Notes: generated by a model from the letters alone, not told the origin. A stretch of DNA of 36,604 nucleotides from Candidatus Bipolaricaulota bacterium (GCA_003979035.1 RXOA01000119.1:1-36604); one strand, 5' to 3'; shown: positions 16,953-26,146, numbered from the stretch's first letter. A program made the numbers and translations.

Positions 16953-17975
16953 TCAATCCAGGGAGAGCGGTGAGTCCGCGGCAGGCTGGCCGGTGGATTC
17001 CCGAATGCGAAGCTCGCAGAGGAGACAGATGGTCTTCGGGGGCGACGTGTCGCCCTTGATCCGCTCCAACAGCAGCTCGGTTGCCTTGTACCCCATCTCG
17101 TAGGGCTGCTGCGCAACTGACGTGATTGCCGGTGAGAAGGCACTTGCCCAGTCAGGATCGTCGAAGCCGATGACTGAAACCATTTGTGGGCAGCTGATTC
17201 CAGCATCTTTCAAGTATCGGAAGACTCCCAGCGTCATCAGGTTGTTCGTGCTGAAGATGGCGGAAACAGGATCACTCCCGGAGAGAAGCCGTTTCGCCGC
17301 AGCATAGGCACCCTCGACTTCAAGACCCGCCTGCCTGAGATCGCCAGTGTGTGGAGAAAGCCCCCCCTGCGCAAGCGCCTTCTTCCATCCGACGACTCGC
17401 GACCGAAAGCTGGGGATGTCTGCAATCTCCGCGACAATGCCGATTCGAGTGTGGCCAAGGTCGATCAAATGTTTCGTTGCCTCGTAGGCACCTCGTTCGT
17501 TCTCTGAGTAAACCTGATCCACAGGCAGGTCATCCGGACGGTCGATCAGAACCACGGGCGTACCATGACGGATGAGGTTCTCCAAAGCGTCGCTATCGCC
17601 AATTGATGGGGCGACGATGAATCCATCGACCCGACGCTCCAGCATCGTGGATAAGTTGACTCGTTCGGTCTCTGCGCTTTCGTCGGTGTTCGACAGAAGC
17701 ACACTATAGCCACTCTCCCGCGCGCAATCCTCGATGCCACGAACAACCTTAGGAAAGAACGGGTTGGAAATGTCCGAGACCAGGGCGGCAAGCGTCTCGG
17801 TGGAACCCGTTCGCAGACTCCTAGCACGCTGATCCGGACGGTACTCCAGCTTCCGGATTGCCTGACTGACGCGATCCGCGAGTTCCTCACTGACAAACCG
17901 TGTCTGGTTGATTACATGCGATACTGTCGTGATTGAAACACCCGCATACTCTGCGACTTCCCGCATCGTAGCCAT
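16953..17975 (-). CDS. LacI-family transcriptional regulator (second copy)
   Basis: This 340-aa protein is a close paralogue of the regulator at 15620-16624. The DNA-binding segment MATMREVAEYAGVSITTVSHVIN has the same recognition-helix core (SITTVSH), and the hinge reads RPDQRARSLRTG. The effector domain (SNPFFPKVVRGIEDCARESGYS, FDDPDWASAFSPAITSVAQQ) diverges more. The start was placed at the ATG 17975, 8 nt after AAGGTGG; the track start at 17987 is a GTG lying within that site. The gene ends 242 bp upstream of the first paralogue's promoter, so it is probably a separate unit. It may recognise the same operators but answer to a different sugar. Confidence 0.92.
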   Translation of the reverse strand: MATMREVAEYAGVSITTVSHVINQTRFVSEELADRVSQAIRKLEYRPDQRARSLRTGSTETLAALVSDISNPFFPKVVRGIEDCARESGYSVLLSNTDESAETERVNLSTMLERRVDGFIVAPSIGDSDALENLIRHGTPVVLIDRPDDLPVDQVYSENERGAYEATKHLIDLGHTRIGIVAEIADIPSFRSRVVGWKKALAQGGLSPHTGDLRQAGLEVEGAYAAAKRLLSGSDPVSAIFSTNNLMTLGVFRYLKDAGISCPQMVSVIGFDDPDWASAFSPAITSVAQQPYEMGYKATELLLERIKGDTSPPKTICLLCELRIRESTGQPAADSPLSLD

Positions 17976-18229
17976 ACTCGATTCCACCTTCGCGTGGCTG
18001 CAACTTGTTTGCGTCGAACCCTACAATCGAGACAGCTTAGATCCGGACCGGGATCTGCAAGCGACCCGCCCAATCCGGCGAGCTTCCATCAACAAGGTGA
18101 TTGCCACACGACCATCCCGGCTCATTCCAGGATAGGCCCAGGACTTGATTCATTGTCTGCAAGTGGTCCTTTCATCTCTTCAGGCAAAGAACCCTCCTAC
18201 AAGCTGAGAAGCGACCATCTCTTGCCCAA
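17976..18229. other. 254-bp intergenic region with one operator-like site
   Basis: There is no gene here. At 18000-18012, GCAACTTGTTTGC resembles the units of the operator array but is 13 bp with a TTG centre. It lies 25 bp upstream of the second LacI gene and could serve autoregulation. I found no convincing -35/-10 pair and no terminator-like hairpin behind the ATPase gene at 18230. Confidence 0.35.
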
Positions 18230-19306
18230 CTAGATCAGCGTCGCTTCGGTCTCCGGATCGAAGAGATGGATCGTCTGCAAATTGACGCTGAGAAGGATCG
18301 ACGTATCCACATCCACCTTGCTGTGCGGATCAAGGCTGGCAACGACCTGTTGGCCACCACATTCCCCGTAGACAAGCAGGGAGTGTCCGAGTTGCTCGGT
18401 GACGGTGACCTGAATCCGAAGAGCGTTCTTCTCGCCATCTACCGGGCCTGACAGGTCTTCCGGCCTGATCCCGACCACCACGGCTTCCGGAAGCGGCTGC
18501 GCAGACGCCCGCTGAAGTTCGAGATCGAACCCTTCGGACTTCAGTTGAGAAGTCCCATCGACACTCACAACGCTTGCCGTGACGAAGTTCATCGCCGGAC
18601 TACCGATGAACCCGGCGACAAACTGGTTTGCGGGATGATCGTACGTTTCCTGCGGCGATGCGTACTGCTGAACGATCCCATCACGCATGACGGCGATCCG
18701 ATCTCCAAGGGTCATCGCTTCGACCTGATCGTGGGTGACGTAGATCGTGGTCGTCTGCAGCTTGTGATGGAGCTGCTCCAGTTCGGTTCTCATTTGCACA
18801 CGGAGTTTTGCATCAAGGTTCGAAAGAGGCTCGTCGAACAGGAACACCTTGGGATCCCGGACGATCGCGCGCCCCACGGCAACGCGCTGGCGCTGGCCGC
18901 CGGAAAGCTCCCTTGGTTTGCTTTTCATCTTGCTCTCAATGCCGAGGAGATCCGCCGCTTCCTGGACGCGGCGCTTGATCTCATCTTTGGGTGTCTTGCG
19001 CAGCTTGAGCCCGAATGCCATGTTGTTGTAGACATCCATGTGCGGGTACAGCGCGTAGTTCTGGAACACCATCGCGATGTCCCGATCCTTTGGCGGAACG
19101 CGATTCACCACGCGGTCACCGATGCGGATCTCCCCATCGGTCAACTCTTCGAGGCCGGCAACCATGCGCAGCGTTGTCGTCTTTCCACAGCCGGAAGGCC
19201 CAACAAGAACGGTAAACTTTCCGTCTTCGATCTCCATGGAGATGTCATTCACGGCCGTGAAATCCCCGAATTTCTTGGTCACGTTCGTCAGCGTTACTTG
19301 TGCCAT
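18230..19306 (-). CDS. Carbohydrate ABC transporter ATPase, MsmX/UgpC/MalK type (no permeases nearby)
   Basis: This 358-aa cytoplasmic ATPase of CUT1 importers has Walker A GPSGCGKTT (36-44), Q-loop VFQNYALYPHMDVYNNM, signature LSGGQRQRVAVGRAI, DEPLSNLDAKLRVQMRTEL and H-loop VTHDQVEAMT, then a C-terminal OB-fold regulatory region (VVVGIRPEDL). The start was moved to 19306, preceded by GAGGAGTCCAT; the track start at 19378 has no site. CUT1 permeases and a binding protein are absent from the window, so it may be a shared ATPase that energises several importers, as MsmX does. It lies behind the second LacI gene on the same strand and diverges from the transketolase gene. Confidence 0.93.
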   Translation of the reverse strand: MAQVTLTNVTKKFGDFTAVNDISMEIEDGKFTVLVGPSGCGKTTTLRMVAGLEELTDGEIRIGDRVVNRVPPKDRDIAMVFQNYALYPHMDVYNNMAFGLKLRKTPKDEIKRRVQEAADLLGIESKMKSKPRELSGGQRQRVAVGRAIVRDPKVFLFDEPLSNLDAKLRVQMRTELEQLHHKLQTTTIYVTHDQVEAMTLGDRIAVMRDGIVQQYASPQETYDHPANQFVAGFIGSPAMNFVTASVVSVDGTSQLKSEGFDLELQRASAQPLPEAVVVGIRPEDLSGPVDGEKNALRIQVTVTEQLGHSLLVYGECGGQQVVASLDPHSKVDVDTSILLSVNLQTIHLFDPETEATLI

Positions 19307-19669
19307 ATGGACTCCTCTTTCCGCTCTCCCGAAAGTTTGTTGAAGGCAAGACCAACGCACTTCCAGCGGGCGCTTCATCGCTGCACGCTACCAATCCTGA
19401 TCGTGCTCAGTGTATCGAGAAACGCTCGCAAGCGCTAGATGGGCCAGACAACCAGACGACTCATTGCAGAATGCCAGGATGCACTAGAAATACGGCCGTC
19501 CGATCGATCGTCAATCCGCCGCTACGCCGACCGGGTTGACTTTCGCTTCCCGTGTGCTCAAAGTTGATTGCCGTTTGAGCCGAAAGCTCTGCGCCAGGAC
19601 CCATCAGGAAGGATGGCATTGGATGCGTTTCCCGAACCACGCCGGAGCGAAGAAAAGCGGAGGAAATCA
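19307..19669. promoter_or_regulatory. 363-bp divergent intergenic region (ATPase / transketolase)
   Basis: This region must hold promoters for both neighbours. On the plus strand TTGACT at 19536-19541 is a good -35, but no clear -10 follows at 16-18 bp. Two imperfect LacI-like sites abut near 19416-19439 (CGAGAAACGCTCG and GCAAGCGCTAG); they match the array consensus only weakly. I see no RNA gene here. Confidence 0.35.
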
Positions 19670-21739
19670 ATGATCACGTCCCAAGTCGACCACAGTTGTG
19701 TTCATGCATTGCGCTTCCTCTCATGCGATGCAATCGAGCAAGCCCGATCCGGACATCCGGGGCTGCCGCTCGGTGCCGCGCCGATGGCCTATGTTCTGTG
19801 GACACGACATCTTCGCCATCATCCGGCGGCGCCCGATTGGGCCGATCGCGATCGATTCGTGCTCTCCGCCGGTCACGGCTCCGCGCTGCTTTATTCCCTC
19901 CTCGTGCTCTCCGGGTACGGCCTGACGCTCGACGAGCTTCGAGCGTTCCGCCAATGGGGAAGCCGCGCGGCCGGGCATCCCGAGAGCCCCTTGTGTCCGG
20001 GCGTGGAGGTCACGACCGGTCCCCTTGGACAAGGGCTCGCCAATGCCGTTGGAATGGCAATCGCCGAACGGCATCTGGCGGCCCGTTACAACACGGGCAG
20101 CCACACCGTGGTGGACCATTACACCTATGCTCTGGTCGGCGACGGATGCCTGATGGAAGGCGTCTCCTACGAAGCCGCCGCGCTTGCCGGCCATCTCGGG
20201 CTCGGGAAGCTGATTGTGCTCTTTGACTCCAACCGCATCTCACTCGCCGGATCCACGTCGCTTACGACATCCGAAGATACCGGCGCTCGTTTCGCGGCGG
20301 CCGGCTGGCAGGTGCTCAAGGTGGACGATGGCGAAGAACTGCAAGCGATCGACGATGCAATCACCGTCGCGAAACAACAGACGGACAAGCCGACTTTGAT
20401 TGAAGTCTCGACGGTAATCGGACACGGCGCTCCGACCAAGCAGGGGTCATTCAAAGCACACGGCTCGCCGCTGGGCGCGGAGGAGCTTGACGCGGCCAAG
20501 AAAGCGGCGGGATGGCCTGTCGAACCACGATTCTTTGTCCCCGATGATGTACGCCAGCTGTTCGCGTCTGTTGGCGAGAAGGGCAAGAAGCTTCATGAAG
20601 AATGGCTGGAGCGGTTCTCCCTGTACGAAGCCGAGCTTCCCGCTCTTGCCGGGGACTTCCGTCGTCGCATGCAGGGGAAGCTTCCTCAAGGGTGGGACAA
20701 AGCCCTGCCGAAGTTCGAACCGGACGCCAAGGGACTGGCAACTCGCAAGGCTTCAGAGACGATCATGCAGGCTGCAGGCGCCGTCCTCCCCGAGCTGTTC
20801 GGCGGGTCAGCGGATCTTGATCCATCAACATTCACTTGGTTAAAGGAGAAAGGCGATTTCCAGCGGCCGGGCGCGGTCCCTGGCGATCTACAGGGCGCCG
20901 TCGGCGGTCCGTGGGGGTACGAGGGGCGGAACTTGCACTACGGCGTACGTGAACACGCCATGGGCTCGATCGCCAATGGCCTCGCCGCACATGGAGGATT
21001 GATCCCCTACACCGCCACGTTCCTCGTGTTCTCCGACTACATGAGACCGGCAATACGCCTCGCCGCCCTGAGCCGATACCCCGTGGTGTTCATCTTCACC
21101 CACGATAGCGTCGGTGTCGGTGAAGACGGCCCCACCCATCAGCCGATCGAGCAGATCGCTACGCTGCGCGCCATCCCCAACCTCACCGTCATCCGCCCCG
21201 CGGATGCCAACGAGGTGGCTGTCTCCTGGCAGATTGCGATCGAACAACGGAACGCCCCCACGGTTCTTGTCTTTTCGCGCCAAGCGCTTCCAACCATTGA
21301 CCGTACTCAGTGTGGCGCCGCAAACGGGACGCGCCGGGGGGCTTACGTGCTGTGGGACTCCGCTCCCGCCCCCGAGATCCTGCTGATGGCATCGGGATCT
21401 GAAGTTGCCGTGATCCTGGACGCGGCTCAAACCCTCGCGAACGAGGGCCATCGCGTCCGCGTGGTCTCCATGCCTAGCTGGGAGTTGTTCGAGCACCAGC
21501 CGGAGTCGTACCGCCGCGAGGTCCTTCCCGAAAGGATCGGACTGCGCATCGCAGTCGAGGCGGGGATTCGAATGGGGTGGGAGCGATACACTGGGGTCGG
21601 TCCGAAACAGCGAATGCTCAGCATCGATCGGTTCGGCGCAAGCGCGCCTGGCCCCGAAGTCATGAAGCAGCTCGGAATCTCTCCGGAGGCCGTGGTGACG
21701 GCGGCACACTCTCTGCTGATGCAAGAAGCGTCAAGCTAG
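19670..21739 (+). CDS. tkt: Transketolase
   Basis: This 689-aa thiamine-diphosphate enzyme moves two-carbon units between pentose and other sugar phosphates. Motifs are [31 protein letters not shown], the ThDP-binding [32 protein letters not shown] (given here as one family block), then [23 protein letters not shown] and [18 protein letters not shown] in the pyrimidine domain. The start was moved to 19670, preceded by GCGGAGGAAATCA; the track start at 19568 adds 34 residues without a ribosome-binding site. The stop abuts the start of the MFS gene. It is the non-oxidative pentose phosphate step needed after xylulokinase, though it is transcribed away from the sugar operon. Confidence 0.96.
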   Translation: MITSQVDHSCVHALRFLSCDAIEQARSGHPGLPLGAAPMAYVLWTRHLRHHPAAPDWADRDRFVLSAGHGSALLYSLLVLSGYGLTLDELRAFRQWGSRAAGHPESPLCPGVEVTTGPLGQGLANAVGMAIAERHLAARYNTGSHTVVDHYTYALVGDGCLMEGVSYEAAALAGHLGLGKLIVLFDSNRISLAGSTSLTTSEDTGARFAAAGWQVLKVDDGEELQAIDDAITVAKQQTDKPTLIEVSTVIGHGAPTKQGSFKAHGSPLGAEELDAAKKAAGWPVEPRFFVPDDVRQLFASVGEKGKKLHEEWLERFSLYEAELPALAGDFRRRMQGKLPQGWDKALPKFEPDAKGLATRKASETIMQAAGAVLPELFGGSADLDPSTFTWLKEKGDFQRPGAVPGDLQGAVGGPWGYEGRNLHYGVREHAMGSIANGLAAHGGLIPYTATFLVFSDYMRPAIRLAALSRYPVVFIFTHDSVGVGEDGPTHQPIEQIATLRAIPNLTVIRPADANEVAVSWQIAIEQRNAPTVLVFSRQALPTIDRTQCGAANGTRRGAYVLWDSAPAPEILLMASGSEVAVILDAAQTLANEGHRVRVVSMPSWELFEHQPESYRREVLPERIGLRIAVEAGIRMGWERYTGVGPKQRMLSIDRFGASAPGPEVMKQLGISPEAVVTAAHSLLMQEASS

Positions 21740-23002
21740 ATGAAGAGACTCCTCGGAAGCATGCTGCGGGAGTACCTTGCGACCATGCGAGGATTCTCGC
21801 GCGATGCAAAGCTCTATCTGATCTGCACGTCTCTGTACAGCTTGATGATCGGGGTGCAGTATCTGTATCTCAACCTCTATGCGCTGGAACTCGGATTCGA
21901 TCAGGCCTTCATCGGATTGCTCGTCGGAATCCCCGCGTTTGTCACCGCGTCGGCGGCCCTTCCCGTGGGCTTTCTCCTGCCACGCTTCGGCTATCGCCGT
22001 GGATTGCTTCTGGGCGTCTCACTCCAGATCGGCGCTCTCCTCGGCTGGACGTTGCTCCCGTTTCGCGCGCCGTTGTTGGCGGCGAGTGCCCTGTGGGGGC
22101 TCGGCTCGGCATTGACGATGATCACCGCATCCCCCCTGATGGCCGACGTTTCTACCGAACGGGACCGCACCCATCTTTTCTCGATTCAATTCGCGGCGGC
22201 GACGCTGGCCACCGTCGTCGCCAGCGCCGTCGGCGGGGTTCTTCCCGGCCTCTATCATCGGCTGTTCGGTCTTCCCGACTCTGGGCCGGCCCCGTATCGA
22301 GCCACACTGATCACGGCAATGGTCATCGCCAGCTTCGCGCTTGCTCCGGTGATCTGGATGGGTCGTCATCGTGGACGGGTGAACCTGTCGTTGAAACGCG
22401 CCAAGCTGCGCCCCCATCGCAAGCCGCTTCTGCAGCTAATCGCTATTCAGCTGACGATCTCGTGCGGCGCCGGGCTGATCATGCCGTTTGTCAACGTGTT
22501 CTATCGGATTGAGTTCGGCGCTTCGGATGCGACCCTCGGGATGGCGTTTGCCATCTCTTCGCTGACAATCGTCTTCGCCGGATTGATGATGCCGCTTCTT
22601 GTGAAGCGACTGGGCAACATCTGGGCAATCGCCTTGACCCAGCTTCTCTCTCTGCCGTTTCTGTTGGTGATGGGCTTTGCGCCGTGGCTTTGGATCTCGA
22701 TCTCCGGCTACCTCATCCGGACGGCGCTCATGAACATGAGCACGCCCACGTTCAACGCGCTTTCGATGGGGGTGGTTCCGCCGTCCCTCCGTCCTCTTGC
22801 CGCAAGCCTCGTTTCGCTGTCGTGGAACGGCGGCTGGGCGCTAAGTTCGTTTGTCAGCGGACACATACAGGGCGTGGCAGGCTTCTCGCCCCTGTTTCTG
22901 GCAATGATGGGATTCTACCTGCTGTCGCCGATTCTCGTGGTCGTCTTCTTCCGCAAGTCCTCCTCCGCGAGCGATGGCGCACACGCGACCGAAGAGCTCT
23001 AA
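21740..23002 (+). CDS. MFS transporter (12-helix)
   Basis: This 420-aa membrane protein has about 12 hydrophobic segments and a major facilitator layout, including GFLLPRFGYRRGLLLGVSL at the loop between helices 2 and 3 and a basic central loop (RHRGRVNLSLKRAKLRPHRK). The start ATG follows the transketolase stop codon with no gap and has only a weak ribosome-binding site, so translation probably depends on coupling. A start a few residues in (21761 or 21785) is possible. The substrate is unknown; linkage to transketolase permits a sugar or sugar-derivative role but does not prove one. The 3' end faces the hydrogenase peptidase gene across 28 bp. Confidence 0.85.
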   Translation: MKRLLGSMLREYLATMRGFSRDAKLYLICTSLYSLMIGVQYLYLNLYALELGFDQAFIGLLVGIPAFVTASAALPVGFLLPRFGYRRGLLLGVSLQIGALLGWTLLPFRAPLLAASALWGLGSALTMITASPLMADVSTERDRTHLFSIQFAAATLATVVASAVGGVLPGLYHRLFGLPDSGPAPYRATLITAMVIASFALAPVIWMGRHRGRVNLSLKRAKLRPHRKPLLQLIAIQLTISCGAGLIMPFVNVFYRIEFGASDATLGMAFAISSLTIVFAGLMMPLLVKRLGNIWAIALTQLLSLPFLLVMGFAPWLWISISGYLIRTALMNMSTPTFNALSMGVVPPSLRPLAASLVSLSWNGGWALSSFVSGHIQGVAGFSPLFLAMMGFYLLSPILVVVFFRKSSSASDGAHATEEL

Positions 23003-23030
23003 TCTAGGGTGCTTCCGGAGACGCCTCTCG

Positions 23031-23504
23031 TCACGAATGCATCGCGGGATCCATGTTCTCGATCCTCGGGACCCGGTCGACGGCGTCCGCTGCAAGCAGC
23101 TCAGCCAGACGCTGCGCCGCACACACGGCTTCCTCCGAAATCGCCTCGCCCAACGCAGTGCTCTTGGGCTCAATGCCGATCAAGACAATCCGACCGGCAG
23201 CTTCCCGCAGACGTTCGATCAGAAATGGCAACGGAAGTCCGTGCGTGGAAAGAAGCATCCTGTCGGCAAATTCGGTCGGAAGACGAAACACGGAGCCAAT
23301 CGGCGCGCCCATCCGCGCGGCGTCGACCACCACAAGAAGATCGGGGGTCTCGCGACGGATGAGTCCGGTTACGTTCTCCGGCGAGAGTCCGGCATCGACA
23401 ATCCGCCAATCCGCCCCTGAATCCCGCAAGTACGCCGCCGTGCGTGCGGCAACGCCGTCATCCCCGGCAAGTGGGTTGCCGATCGCAAGCAGCATCCGCG
23501 TCAT
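23031..23504 (-). CDS. hycI: Hydrogenase maturation endopeptidase, HycI type
   Basis: This 157-aa nickel-dependent protease of peptidase family A31 removes the C-terminal tail of a [NiFe] hydrogenase large subunit after nickel insertion. LLAIGNPLAGDDGVA carries Asp16, VVVDAAR Asp61 and STHGLP His88, matching the three nickel-probing residues of HycI in position. Its start overlaps the accA stop as ATGA, so it is translationally coupled to the acetyl-CoA carboxylase genes. No hydrogenase structural gene is in the window; its target must be elsewhere. It is the last gene of the set, and I saw no clear terminator in the 28 bp before the convergent MFS gene. Confidence 0.88.
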   Translation of the reverse strand: MTRMLLAIGNPLAGDDGVAARTAAYLRDSGADWRIVDAGLSPENVTGLIRRETPDLLVVVDAARMGAPIGSVFRLPTEFADRMLLSTHGLPLPFLIERLREAAGRIVLIGIEPKSTALGEAISEEAVCAAQRLAELLAADAVDRVPRIENMDPAMHS

Positions 23505-24454
23505 GCTTCAGCCAATGTGTGGAATTCCCCAGTATTGCGGTAGCGCGCGTAGCGTGCCTCCACGAGCCGCTCCCGCGGCGTGTTCTGCAGCTCTTCGACA
23601 TGCCGGACAAGACTCGTGCGAACCGATTCAAAGACTTCCGGCCAGTTCTTGTGCGCGCCTCCCAATGGTTCAGGAACGACTTCATCGATCAATCCGAGTC
23701 GCAGAAGCTTCCCCGCCGTGAGTTGCAGCGCTTCCGCCGCCTCTCGAGTTCGATCCTTGTCCTTCCAGAGAATTGCCGCAGCACCTTCAGGACTGATCAC
23801 GGAAAAGGTGGCGTTCTCCAGCATCAGAATACGATCCCCAACGCCAACAGCCAGGGCGCCCCCTGAGCCTCCTTCGCCGACAATGCACACAACAATCGGA
23901 ACACGAAGACGCGACATAAGGGCGAGGTTCTCGGCAATCGCGCCGCCGATATTCCCGGACTCCGACTCCAGCCCCGGATAGGCTCCCGCCGTATCGACAA
24001 GCGAGATCACCGGCAGGTCGAACCGCTCGGCAAGAAGCAGAAGCCGGTGCGCCTTCCGATACCCTTGAGGCCGGGGCATCCCGAAGAAGCGCTCCTTGTT
24101 CTCTTCTGTGGTACGCCCTTTCTGCTGACCGATCACGGCAACCGGTTTGCCGTCAAGTCTCGCCAGGCCGATGATCAGGGCCCGGTCGTCTCCCACGAAT
24201 CGGTCACCATGTAGTTCGTAGAAGTCCGTGAAGATGCGCTCGAAGTAGTCGCACGCGTACGGGCGCTTGGAGTGTCGTGCGATCTTGACGCGATCCCAAT
24301 CCGACAAATCCGCGTAGAGCGCCGCCCGCAACGACTCAAGCTTCGTTTCGAGCTTCGTGATTTCGGATGACAGATCCATCCCTTCCATCTTGTTCAGTTC
24401 TTGAAGCTCGCGGATCTTCGCTTCCAGCAAATCGAGCGTTCGTTCGTCGCTCAT
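23501..24454 (-). CDS. accA: Acetyl-CoA carboxylase carboxyltransferase subunit alpha
   Basis: This 317-aa subunit transfers carboxyl from carboxybiotin to acetyl-CoA in the first step of fatty acid synthesis. The N-terminal helical region (LEAKIRELQELNKMEG, ITKLETKLESLR) is followed by YFERIFTDFYELHGDRFVGDDRA, GRTTEENKERFFGMPRPQGYRKA, SLVDTAGAYPGLESE, GEGGSGGALAVGVGD and ISPEGAAAILWKD, all family hallmarks. The length is normal. The start overlaps the end of accD as ATGA, and the stop overlaps the hycI start in the same way, so the three are translated in series. accB and accC (biotin carrier and carboxylase) are not in the window. Confidence 0.97.
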   Translation of the reverse strand: MSDERTLDLLEAKIRELQELNKMEGMDLSSEITKLETKLESLRAALYADLSDWDRVKIARHSKRPYACDYFERIFTDFYELHGDRFVGDDRALIIGLARLDGKPVAVIGQQKGRTTEENKERFFGMPRPQGYRKAHRLLLLAERFDLPVISLVDTAGAYPGLESESGNIGGAIAENLALMSRLRVPIVVCIVGEGGSGGALAVGVGDRILMLENATFSVISPEGAAAILWKDKDRTREAAEALQLTAGKLLRLGLIDEVVPEPLGGAHKNWPEVFESVRTSLVRHVEELQNTPRERLVEARYARYRNTGEFHTLAEA

Positions 24455-25305
24455 GACTCCCTCTTCTCCGTCGATTGGAAGAATCGAATCACGTGGATCA
24501 GTTCCTCACGAAGGTTCTCACGATTCACCACTCGATCGATAAAGCCATGCTGGAAAGCGAAGGCATCCGTCTGAAAATTCGCCGGAAGATCCTCACCGGT
24601 GGTATCGCGAATGACTCTCCTCCCCGCGAACCCGATCAGAGCACCCCGTTCGGCAATGATGATGTCGCCGAGGCTGGCAACGGAAGCCTGCACACCCCCA
24701 GTGGTCGGATAGGCCATGACCGAGATGAATGGCACGGCATCTCTCGCCAGCCGCTCGCGAACGGCGGCTGTTTTCGCCATTTGCATCAAGGCATACATGC
24801 CTTCTTGAATTCTCGCGCCGCCGGATGAGGAGATAAGGATGAAAGGCGTTTTGCGTTCCGCCGCCTGCTCCATCCCGTAGCAGATCTGCTCACCCACAAC
24901 CGAACCCATGCTCCCGCCGACAAAGCGGAAGTCCATAACCCCCATCACCACAGGAATTTCGCCCATCTTCGCCTCTGCAATCAGGATCGCGCTGGGCAAC
25001 CCCGTTCTCTCCTGAGCAACCTCAATCCGTTCCGGATAGGACTTGCTGTCGATAAACGCCAGCGGATCTCCGGCAACGATGGGCTTCGAAATGTCGACGA
25101 ATGATCCTTCGTCAATCAAAGATTCGATCCGTTCCGGCGCCGTCAGGAAGAAGTACTCCCCGCAGTTGGGGCAAATGTTGTTGTTCTCTCGCACACGACG
25201 TTTGAAAACCAGTTCACCGCACGCCTTGCACTGCATCCACAGGCTCTCGTCCTGGGATCGCTCCAGCTCGACGCGCAAGTACTCTCTGTCTTTGAAAATC
25301 GGCAT
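24451..25305 (-). CDS. accD: Acetyl-CoA carboxylase carboxyltransferase subunit beta (zinc ribbon)
   Basis: This 284-aa partner of AccA has an N-terminal four-Cys zinc ribbon with C26, C29, C45 and C48 (WMQCKACGELV, NICPNCGEYF), followed by the crotonase-like carboxyltransferase core: VVMGVMDFRFVGGSMGSVVGE, SSSGGARIQEGMYALMQMAK and YPTTGGVQASVASLGD. The track start at 25314 is a GTG that overlaps the stop of the DUF502 gene. The ATG at 25305, with AAGGTGA just upstream, gives the usual MPIFK-type start and is preferred. It is translationally linked to accA by an ATGA overlap. Confidence 0.96.
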   Translation of the reverse strand: MPIFKDREYLRVELERSQDESLWMQCKACGELVFKRRVRENNNICPNCGEYFFLTAPERIESLIDEGSFVDISKPIVAGDPLAFIDSKSYPERIEVAQERTGLPSAILIAEAKMGEIPVVMGVMDFRFVGGSMGSVVGEQICYGMEQAAERKTPFILISSSGGARIQEGMYALMQMAKTAAVRERLARDAVPFISVMAYPTTGGVQASVASLGDIIIAERGALIGFAGRRVIRDTTGEDLPANFQTDAFAFQHGFIDRVVNRENLREELIHVIRFFQSTEKRES

Positions 25306-25310
25306 TGCTC

Positions 25311-26000
25311 TCACCTTGTTTGCTTCCGACGACGGAAAAGATGCAGCTGTTCGCGGATCTTCTCTTGATCGCCCTCAATCCGCAAGCCGTCGGGAAGAGC
25401 CGAACCGCTTGACATGATCATCGATAGGGCGTCCTCGACAGGGATATCGATTTCAGTGACTGCATGTTTCGGAACCACGACGAGGTATCCCGACAATGGA
25501 TTCGGCGATGTCGGCACATACACCATGATCGATTCATCCTTGGTAATCTCCTGGACGGTGCCCAGATTCTCATTGGTAACCAACCCAAACACGTACAGGT
25601 TCTCCTTCGGGTACTCGAACAGGACGACCTTGGAGAAGGACGTCGCCGACTCTCGATCAAGAACGGCGTTGAACAACTGCTTGAATGTTCCGTACATCTT
25701 GCGAATCCCCGGTACCGTAAGAACGATCCGCTCCACCCATGCGTGGATGCTTCGCCCCATGACGTTCCGGATGACAAACCCAACCGCAAGGATGATGACG
25801 ATCATGACAATGATCCCCATCCCCGGCACCCATCGGCCGAATGTCGCTTCGACGGCCTGGCCGAAGGCTGTCTCCCTGCCTACGATCCGGTCCACTAGCC
25901 CGTAAAGCCAGTACAGAACGTAGAATGTCGCCCCCAAAGGAAGCAGGGCAACCAATCCACTTACGAACAGGTTCCGGACTTTCTTGAGGAACTGTCGCAC
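25311..26000 (-). CDS. DUF502 family membrane protein, GTG start
   Basis: This membrane protein of about 229 aa matches the DUF502 family, whose biochemical function is unknown. Two transmembrane segments are visible (LFVSGLVALLPLGATFYVLYWLYG, given as the first, and MGIIVMIVIILAVGFVIRN as the second), followed by a soluble C-terminal region with YVPTSPNPLSGYLVVVPK, a conserved family block. The track ORF begins at 26168, overlapping the divergent transglycosylase gene and adding 56 polar residues. GGGAGGCGAGTC precedes a GTG at 26000 (MRQFLKKVRNLF), the normal family start, so I use that. The stop lies 5 bp before the accD start, which suggests co-transcription with the carboxylase genes. 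Confidence 0.85.
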   Translation of the reverse strand: MRQFLKKVRNLFVSGLVALLPLGATFYVLYWLYGLVDRIVGRETAFGQAVEATFGRWVPGMGIIVMIVIILAVGFVIRNVMGRSIHAWVERIVLTVPGIRKMYGTFKQLFNAVLDRESATSFSKVVLFEYPKENLYVFGLVTNENLGTVQEITKDESIMVYVPTSPNPLSGYLVVVPKHAVTEIDIPVEDALSMIMSSGSALPDGLRIEGDQEKIREQLHLFRRRKQTR

Positions 26001-26055
26001 GACTCGCCTCCCGGGCGGATCCGCCACGATTCGCCGTTCGTCGCTGCTGTCGCAC

Positions 26056-26133
26056 TCTTCCGAGCGTATCTTCCGACTTGTCTGTGATTCCGCGCTCTCG
26101 CCGCTTCTTCCGAGTGCATCTTCCGATCTGTCG
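26056..26133. repeat. Imperfect direct repeat, 50-bp period, between divergent genes
   Basis: TCTTCCGAGCGTATCTTCCG at 26056 recurs as TCTTCCGAGTGCATCTTCCG at 26106. Similarity extends to about 28 bp with a few mismatches. The repeat lies between the DUF502 GTG start and the start of the transglycosylase gene, where regulatory DNA is expected. Confidence 0.6.
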
Positions 26134-26136
26134 GCT

Positions 26137-26142
26137 ATTATA
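26137..26142 (-). promoter_or_regulatory. Candidate -10 box for the DUF502-accDA-hycI operon
   Basis: The minus strand reads TATAAT at 26142-26137, a perfect -10. No good -35 is found at 16-18 bp; TTGATG occurs at 20 bp. The box lies just outside the transglycosylase ATG (26147). The plus strand overlaps it with TATTAT, which might serve the opposite gene. Confidence 0.35.
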
Positions 26143-26146
26143 GGCA

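Noticed and set aside
23053-23721. 222-aa plus-strand ORF
   Set aside because: It is antisense to hycI and accA and is rich in Ser, Arg and Ala, as expected for a shadow.
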